Assembly: GCA_004193285.1 (NCBI GenBank)
Contig: SECP01000036.1
Coordinates: forward strand, 1 to 64,000
From: Myxococcales bacterium
GTDB taxonomy: Bacteria; Myxococcota_A; Polyangia; Polyangiales; Polyangiaceae
Length of the DNA: 64,000 bases
Reading direction: 5' to 3'
The notes beneath the pieces are model-generated. The model ran no database searches and was not told the origin of the DNA. It worked only from the letters and a program-made list of their open reading frames with translations. Positions 58,994 through 64,000 of this stretch are shown one piece after another. Within the stretch, counting starts at the first letter, position 1, and each line of letters starts with the position of its first letter. The translations under genes and the position numbers were made by a program.

Positions 58994-60553
58994 CTACAGC
59001 TTTTCTAGCCTAAGTTGCGTGATTTTGGCCTGCTCGGCGGCCGCGAGCACGATTTCGAGCTCCGGAGAGTGGAGGAGCCGTTGTTCGAGCAACCCGAGCA
59101 TCTCCTCCGCGCTCTTTCCGGTCGCGCAGACGATGAAGGCGTAGCCGAAGCGCTCGCGGTACGCTTGGTTCTGTCGACGCAAAGCGACCAGGGTTTCTTC
59201 GCTGGCGGACGCCGCGCCCGCTTGCTCGCTTCGAGAGAGTTCGGCGGTGCGGGAGAACTTTCGCCGCAGCTCGTCCAGATCCGACCCGATCTCGGGGTGG
59301 TGGGAGAAGGCTTCGAGGTAGTCGCGGGCTTGCAGCGAACGCCACGCGTCCGCCGCCGCTTGGAGTAGCGCTCGCGCGGACGAAAAGGGGCGCGCGGCGA
59401 CCATCGCTTCTACCCAGCGCGCGGCGCCGCAGCACCGCGAAAGAGCGTCCCGCGCGTCGGCTTCGGTCGCGGAGTTGAGCCGGTCGAGGGCCTCGGTGCT
59501 CGGCCGGGCAGGCTCCGCGCTGCGCTCCCCCCAGACTCGCAACCTGCTGACGCCGCCATCCGGAAAAATCCGCAGCCGCACGTGGCTCACGGCGCTTTCG
59601 CCCGCGCTCAGCTCCGCGCCGGCGAAGAAATGCCGGTCGTCGGCGCGCAAGCGCGACTCCTCGAGCAAGGGACGCCAGGCATCCGTCGCCACCAAATCGC
59701 TCGGGCGAGCGCCCTCCGCGTCGATCATGTCGATCGCGCAGCGCTCGGGGAAGTTGCCCTTGAAGTGATTCGTGTCGACCTCGATGACGCGCGGGGCGCC
59801 CCGCGCGGCGAGCGCAATGACGATCCAATCGTGACCGGGGCCACGACGGCGGCGAGTCTCCCAGCCGGACCCCATGTTCGCGGCGCGACCGGGCAACAGC
59901 AGGTTGTTCATGCCGCCGAAGTGCGCGTCCGAGCACGCGAGCGCGAGCGCGCCGTTCTCGAGCGCGGCCAAGTCGAACCAATCCGGGCTCACATGGGCGC
60001 GCGACGCGTCATCCAGGCGAGGCGTCCGCCAGCTCGGAGCGACCTTGCCATACGCGCGAAAGCGCGCGACTCCTCCATCCGGAAAGATGTTCAGGCGCAG
60101 ATGGCTGACGACGCCGGCCGCTCTCGGCACGAAGAGGTTGTGCGAGCCGGGCAGCAGCGGCGCCTGCGCCAAGAGCTCCTGAAAAGGCCCCTGCATGACC
60201 TCTGCCGCGGACGCTTGCGCCGGGGCGAAGGTCCCCTCCACCGACGCAAACGCCGGGTGATTGCCGATGAAATGCGCGGTATCGATGTCCAGAGCGGCGA
60301 CCTCGCCCGGCACGCCCAGGCGCACGAGGCAGTAGTCGTGCCCGGGGCCGCGCTTGCGACGGCTCTCCCAGCCATCCATCCACTTGCCGCGCTCCGTGTA
60401 TTTGCCGGGGACGAACACCGCGGGCCCGGCCGCGAGCATACTTTGCGCGCTGGCGAAGAAGTCATCGCTCGTCGCCAGCGCCTCGCCGCCGAGCTCGGCG
60501 GAAGCCAAATCGATGAGCCCGTTGAAGCTGGCGGCTCGTGCTTCTTGACTCAC
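58994..60553 (-). CDS. alc: Allantoicase - OHCU decarboxylase fusion
   Basis: This is a 519-residue bifunctional protein. Residues 1-345 hold two allantoicase repeats (ESRRKRGPGHDYCLVRLG and ETRRRRGPGHDWIVIAL, each followed by HxLRLxIFPDGG-type strands). Residues 350-515 are an OHCU decarboxylase (UraD) domain with the catalytic His in FSHHPEIG and QAYRERFGYAFIVCATGKS. It would do both decarboxylation of OHCU to S-allantoin and splitting of allantoate to ureidoglycolate and urea. GTG 60553 overlaps the allantoinase stop as GTGA. Confidence 0.93.
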   Translation of the reverse strand: MSQEARAASFNGLIDLASAELGGEALATSDDFFASAQSMLAAGPAVFVPGKYTERGKWMDGWESRRKRGPGHDYCLVRLGVPGEVAALDIDTAHFIGNHPAFASVEGTFAPAQASAAEVMQGPFQELLAQAPLLPGSHNLFVPRAAGVVSHLRLNIFPDGGVARFRAYGKVAPSWRTPRLDDASRAHVSPDWFDLAALENGALALACSDAHFGGMNNLLLPGRAANMGSGWETRRRRGPGHDWIVIALAARGAPRVIEVDTNHFKGNFPERCAIDMIDAEGARPSDLVATDAWRPLLEESRLRADDRHFFAGAELSAGESAVSHVRLRIFPDGGVSRLRVWGERSAEPARPSTEALDRLNSATEADARDALSRCCGAARWVEAMVAARPFSSARALLQAAADAWRSLQARDYLEAFSHHPEIGSDLDELRRKFSRTAELSRSEQAGAASASEETLVALRRQNQAYRERFGYAFIVCATGKSAEEMLGLLEQRLLHSPELEIVLAAAEQAKITQLRLEKL

Positions 60554-61893
60554 TCGGGGGCTCCGCGATGCAAGAGGTGGATGCCCCGGGGCGCTCCCGG
60601 GTGCACCTGACCATCGTACACGCAGGTGCCGCGGAGGAGCGTCGCGTGCACGCGACCGAGCAATTTTTGCCCCAAGTAGGGCGACACTTTGTGACGAAAG
60701 AAGAGCTGCTCCGGCGAGACGAGTCGCTCTTCTTCCGGGTCGAGCACCACCAAGTCCGCGTCGAGCCCGGCCGCGATACGGCCCTTTCGCGTCGAAAGCC
60801 CGGCAAATTCGGCGGGCGCGGCGCTCATCCAGTGAAAGAGCTCGGCGAGCCCAGCCCCGCGGCGGCGCGCTTCTGTCCACACCGCGGGCAGGCCGAGCTG
60901 AAGCGACGCGATACCGCCCCAGGCCGCTTCGAAGTCTCCGCTGTCCGCGAGCTTCAAGCTCGGTGAGCAAGGGCTATGGTCCGTGATCACGAAGTCGATC
61001 ACTCCCTCCAGCAGCGCAGCCCACAGCGCGTCGCGGTTCTTGGCGTCCCTGATCGGCGGAGCGCACTTGTAGAACGTGGCGCCGTCCGGGATCGACTCCG
61101 CTTGCAAGCACAAGTAGTGCGGACACGTCTCAACCGTGATGGGTAGGCCCTCGGCCTTGGCAGCGCGGAGCAGCGGTACGCTGGAAGCGGACGAGAGGTG
61201 GACGATGTGCACCGGGCAGCGTGTCTCGCGGCACAGCTCGACCAGCAGCTTGATCGCCTCGTCTTCCCAAGCTGCGGGCCGTGACGCCAGATAGCGCCCG
61301 TAGGTGCGGCGGTCATCGCTGGTCACCTCCGCGCCAAGATCCAACTCGGCGTGGGCGAGCAGCGGCAAGCCAGCGTCGCGCAACACCGGCATCGCCTCGC
61401 GGAGATCCGCGGCGGTGGTGTTCGGGAACTCGTCGATGCCGGAGTGCACCAAGAATGCCTTGCAGCCGAGCACGCCGCCGGCGGCGAGCGCGCCCAGCTC
61501 CGCGCCGTTGCCAGGCACGACCCCGCCCCAAAACCCTACGTCTACCCGGCACTTTCCCGCGCTGGCGGCTTTCTTTTGCTCGAGCGCGGCCGCGGTCGTC
61601 GTCACCGGTAGGGAGTTCAGCGGCATGTCGACCAAGGCGGTGACTCCACCCGCGGCGGCGGCGCGAGTCGCGGTGTCGAAGCCCTCCCACTCCGTGCGCC
61701 CGGGCTCGTTCACGTGCACGTGGCAATCCACGAGCCCGGGTCCAATCACGCGATCCCCGAAGTCTATGGCGGCGGCCACCCGGCGCGGGCCAAGCACCAC
61801 CTCCGCGATGCGCTCGCCTTCCACGAGCACGGTTGCTTCTTGCACACCGCCCGGCAGCACGACGCGAGAGCTACGGTATGCGGTCACGCTCAT
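60550..61893 (-). CDS. allB: Allantoinase
   Basis: This is a 447-residue amidohydrolase: metal ligands in GLVDCHVHVNEPGRTEWEG, the carboxylated Lys in LGCKAFLVHSG, then HAELDLG, HIVHLSSA, ETCPHYL and VITDHSPCS. The cyclic ureide ring of allantoin is opened to allantoate. ATG 61893 overlaps the flavoprotein stop as ATGA, and its own stop overlaps the next start, so translation is tightly coupled. Confidence 0.95.
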   Translation of the reverse strand: MSVTAYRSSRVVLPGGVQEATVLVEGERIAEVVLGPRRVAAAIDFGDRVIGPGLVDCHVHVNEPGRTEWEGFDTATRAAAAGGVTALVDMPLNSLPVTTTAAALEQKKAASAGKCRVDVGFWGGVVPGNGAELGALAAGGVLGCKAFLVHSGIDEFPNTTAADLREAMPVLRDAGLPLLAHAELDLGAEVTSDDRRTYGRYLASRPAAWEDEAIKLLVELCRETRCPVHIVHLSSASSVPLLRAAKAEGLPITVETCPHYLCLQAESIPDGATFYKCAPPIRDAKNRDALWAALLEGVIDFVITDHSPCSPSLKLADSGDFEAAWGGIASLQLGLPAVWTEARRRGAGLAELFHWMSAAPAEFAGLSTRKGRIAAGLDADLVVLDPEEERLVSPEQLFFRHKVSPYLGQKLLGRVHATLLRGTCVYDGQVHPGAPRGIHLLHRGAPE

Positions 61894-63311
61894 TGAAACT
61901 CCGCTTCTTCGAAGGTCCGCAGCGATTGGTAGTGAGCGGCGCTGTCCTCCACGAACAGGGAGCGGGTGATACCGGACACCAGGCGCGCGGCCGAGTACTT
62001 CAACCCCGAGATGCTGGCGCCGCCGAAGCCCATGCTCAAGAGCCCGCCGAACGTGTAGTTGTAGAGGTAGTTCAGGTACGGCGCCTCGCCGGGCGACCGC
62101 TCCGTGAACTCGAACCCTGGCCCGAGGTAGGGGTGGCGCAGCAAGTCCTCACTTTGCTCCTCCGCCGGCGGTTCGTAACGGTCTGCCCAGCGCGCGATGT
62201 GCTGCTCGACCCGGGCGAGCTCGGGCCGCGCGGCAAGGTCCGTCACGAAGCCCGTCGCGACGATCACGAAATCCGCGGTGATGACGCCGGAGCTGGTGAC
62301 GATCTCCACCGCGTCCTCGCGCGCCCGCAGCGATTGAAAGCCGGAGCCGGCGTGGAGAAAGAAGCCTGGCTGCTGCTGCGCCCGCGCCAACGTATCCGCC
62401 GGCGGCAGCTGGCCCATACGCAAAATCTGCAAAATAAAGCGCCACTTTTCGGCGTCCGGAAGATCGGCGTGGTGCTTCAGGAAACCGACGAACTCCGCCC
62501 AGCGGTACGCGTTGACGTTGACGAGCTTCTGCCGGCGAAACAGCAGCCGCACCTCCGCCGCCCCGTGCTCGAGCGCGGTGGCCGCGTTGTCGAACGCGGA
62601 AGCTCCGGCGCCGAGCACCGCGACCCGCCGGCCGCGCAGCGCCTCGAAATCGATGGCGTCGCGGGTGTGCGAGTACAGGTGCTCAGGTAACGCGTCTTTG
62701 ACCGCCGCCGGCACCCGCCATTCACCGGAGCCGTCGATGCCGGTCGCGAGCACGACTCGCCGCGCCAAGAGCGAACGGGGCCCGGCCCTCCCCTCGCAAG
62801 GCACGACGAAGCAGCGCTCCGCTTCGTCCCACTCCACGGCGCCGACCCGCGTTTCCGGCTCGACGGGGATGCCCAAGGTCACTCGGTACCAAGCGAGGTA
62901 GCGCGCCCACAGCTCCTTGGGGATGAGGCCCAGCGCCTCCCAGCTTCCGTCGCCGAACTGCGCTTCGTAGTACGCCCGAGGAGTGAGGCTCGGAACGCCC
63001 AGGTCTGGGCCCGTGAGGTACTTGGGGGTGCGCAGCGTTCGCATCCGCGCGAAGTTCAGCCACGGGCCGGCGTGGTCCAGCTCGTTTTGGTCCACGACGA
63101 GCACGCTGCCTACTCGCTCGCGCGAAAGACCGAACGCCGTGGTCAGGCCGCTCTGGCCGCCGCCGACGATGATCACGTCGTAGATGGTCGCGCCGGAGCG
63201 CGACTTCCGCGGAGTGACCCAGGGCCGCCGCGGGTAATCCAGCAGCTCCAGCTCGCGCCGGACCTGACGACTGAGCGAATCCAGCCCCGACGGCGGCACA
63301 GGCACATCCAT
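61890..63311 (-). CDS. hpyO: FAD-dependent monooxygenase, candidate HpyO-type urate hydroxylase
   Basis: This is a 473-residue flavoprotein with an FAD-binding motif (DVIIVGGGQSGLTTAFGLS) and a second nucleotide site (RVAVLGAGASAFDNAATAL). In size and domain order it is like HpyO, the non-HpxO urate hydroxylase described from Xanthomonas. Being first in an operon with uraH, uraD, allB and alc and with no uricase gene, urate hydroxylation is the obvious missing step. The family assignment alone would only support a flavin monooxygenase. ATG 63311 chosen; TTG 63323 is in frame. Confidence 0.75.
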   Translation of the reverse strand: MDVPVPPSGLDSLSRQVRRELELLDYPRRPWVTPRKSRSGATIYDVIIVGGGQSGLTTAFGLSRERVGSVLVVDQNELDHAGPWLNFARMRTLRTPKYLTGPDLGVPSLTPRAYYEAQFGDGSWEALGLIPKELWARYLAWYRVTLGIPVEPETRVGAVEWDEAERCFVVPCEGRAGPRSLLARRVVLATGIDGSGEWRVPAAVKDALPEHLYSHTRDAIDFEALRGRRVAVLGAGASAFDNAATALEHGAAEVRLLFRRQKLVNVNAYRWAEFVGFLKHHADLPDAEKWRFILQILRMGQLPPADTLARAQQQPGFFLHAGSGFQSLRAREDAVEIVTSSGVITADFVIVATGFVTDLAARPELARVEQHIARWADRYEPPAEEQSEDLLRHPYLGPGFEFTERSPGEAPYLNYLYNYTFGGLLSMGFGGASISGLKYSAARLVSGITRSLFVEDSAAHYQSLRTFEEAEFQ

Positions 63312-63583
63312 GCTCGAGCTCAAGGTATCACCCAGATCTCGAGTCGAGGATGTTTTCGGCCCGTTGCCTCCAGCGAAACAAACGGCGCGCGGCCCCCCTC
63401 TCCGCGCTCTTCCGGGTCATCTCGCGAGCGTCAGCTCTTGTCTTTGACCTTCCACGCGTTCTTCTTGGCCGCCCACCCTGAGATCCCCAACCCCCCCACC
63501 TCATACCAGGTCGCCGCTGACGGCGGCTTGTACGTTCTTGCAGAGCCGCGTTACACCCTGACTAAACTGCTCGCGGCCGAGGA

Positions 63584-64000
63584 CTACCAACGCGGTTCGG
63601 ACGGTGTGCGCTCCGGGTAGCCAAACAGGTGCCCCTGCATGAGGTCGCAACCGAGGCTCACCAGGGCGTCTCGCTCTTCTGGCGTCTCCACCCCTTCCAC
63701 GACGCTCGTCATGCCCATCTCTCGGCACAGCATACCGATGGAGCCGACGAGCTTCTGCTTCACCGAGCTGCGGTCGACGCCCCGCGTCAAGCTCATGTCG
63801 AGCTTCACGATTTCGGGCTCGAGCAGCGCGAAGCTCGTGAGGCCGGCGTACCCCGCCCCCAAGTCGTCCACCGCGATGCGAAAGCCGAGCTTCCTCAGCT
63901 CCGCGATCCGGGGCTGGAGGTGTTCGATACCGCCAAGCGACGCGCGCTCCGTGACCTCCAGAACTACCCGATCGGCAAACGGCACGAGCGGCGAGCCCGG
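63584..64000 (-). CDS. EAL-domain protein, C-terminal part (runs off the window)
   Basis: The visible 138 codons form the C-terminal two thirds of an EAL phosphodiesterase: VVLEVTER (Glu), DDLGAGYAGL, EIVKLDMSL (Lys), SVVEGVET (Glu) and LMQGHLFGYP. Key metal and catalytic residues in this part are present, so it probably degrades c-di-GMP. The frame stays open to base 64000. The 260 bp between it and the purine operon hold no gene and probably contain that operon's promoter. Confidence 0.9.
   Translation of the reverse strand, partial: PGSPLVPFADRVVLEVTERASLGGIEHLQPRIAELRKLGFRIAVDDLGAGYAGLTSFALLEPEIVKLDMSLTRGVDRSSVKQKLVGSIGMLCREMGMTSVVEGVETPEERDALVSLGCDLMQGHLFGYPERTPSEPRW

Noticed and set aside
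60554..60970. N-terminal extension of the allantoicase frame
   Set aside because: This stretch overlaps the allantoinase gene in another frame and has no allantoicase similarity; GTG 60553 is the likely start.
63324..63583. Possible gene in the gap before the purine operon
   Set aside because: Open frames here are short or antisense continuations; no start with ribosome site and no family resemblance. It is better read as the operon's promoter region.

Overview
This 64 kb window is high-GC DNA (roughly two thirds G+C by eye) packed with genes on both strands. It looks like a chromosomal segment of a myxobacterium, probably from the Polyangiales/Sorangiineae side of the Myxococcota. Signs of this are Ser/Thr protein kinases of the cytosolic-kinase/one-TM/PEGA-like type, a Protein-U-type (spore coat U) chaperone-usher operon, lipoproteins with long Gly/Ser/Ala linkers, an OmpA protein with thrombospondin-type-3 repeats, a MYXO-CTERM-like segment, and a LexA-type site resembling the Myxococcus consensus. 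I saw no insertion sequence, prophage, CRISPR array, rRNA or tRNA gene.

Layout. 1-5 kb: tail of a Pro-rich protein, a TPR/PEGA-like envelope protein, an HTTM membrane protein pair, a CheY/CheX-like pair and a LysR regulator with a perfect 18-bp palindrome before its start. 5-14.3 kb: one long minus-strand run of six closely spaced or overlapping genes (lipoprotein/MYXO-CTERM/OmpA hybrid, Ser/Thr kinase, pilin, chaperone, usher, second pilin), with a short pilin-like gene converging on its end. 14.5-19 kb: receiver protein, a triple YbjQ-domain protein, an ArsR-SRPBCC-GFA operon with a tandem operator, and a protein carrying both diadenylate cyclase motifs. 19-28.8 kb: LysR/SDR divergent pair, two aldo-keto reductases, amidase, M15 peptidase, GST-like protein, an SOS-controlled DinB and a dicarboxylate/amino-acid symporter.

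29-34 kb holds the most striking gene: a 1275-residue fusion of topoisomerase III with RecQ helicase and HRDC, so a complete strand-passage/decatenation pair in one chain. It is followed by a stand-alone LanM-dehydratase-like (DUF4135-like) protein. 34-52 kb is housekeeping and envelope-related: TapT, a STAS/SpoIIAA-like protein, a phosphodiesterase, a double CsbD protein, a small gene whose start lies inside a 16-bp RNA stem, TPR/PEGA-like proteins, an outer-membrane barrel, HEAT-like and CBS proteins, an LplT/PlsC-type fusion, a LuxR-type regulator with a hybrid kinase, a beta-lactamase-fold lipoprotein and a YkuD L,D-transpeptidase.

52.5-63.3 kb is a single nine-gene minus-strand operon for purine (urate) breakdown. 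In order of transcription it encodes an HpyO-type urate hydroxylase candidate, allantoinase, an allantoicase-OHCU decarboxylase fusion, hydroxyisourate hydrolase, a DUF6986 protein that I propose handles the C2 product, and a BMP-family ABC importer (ATPase, two permeases, lipoprotein). Together they would import a purine or ureide and convert urate to ureidoglycolate/urea. The window closes with the 3' part of an EAL-domain gene.
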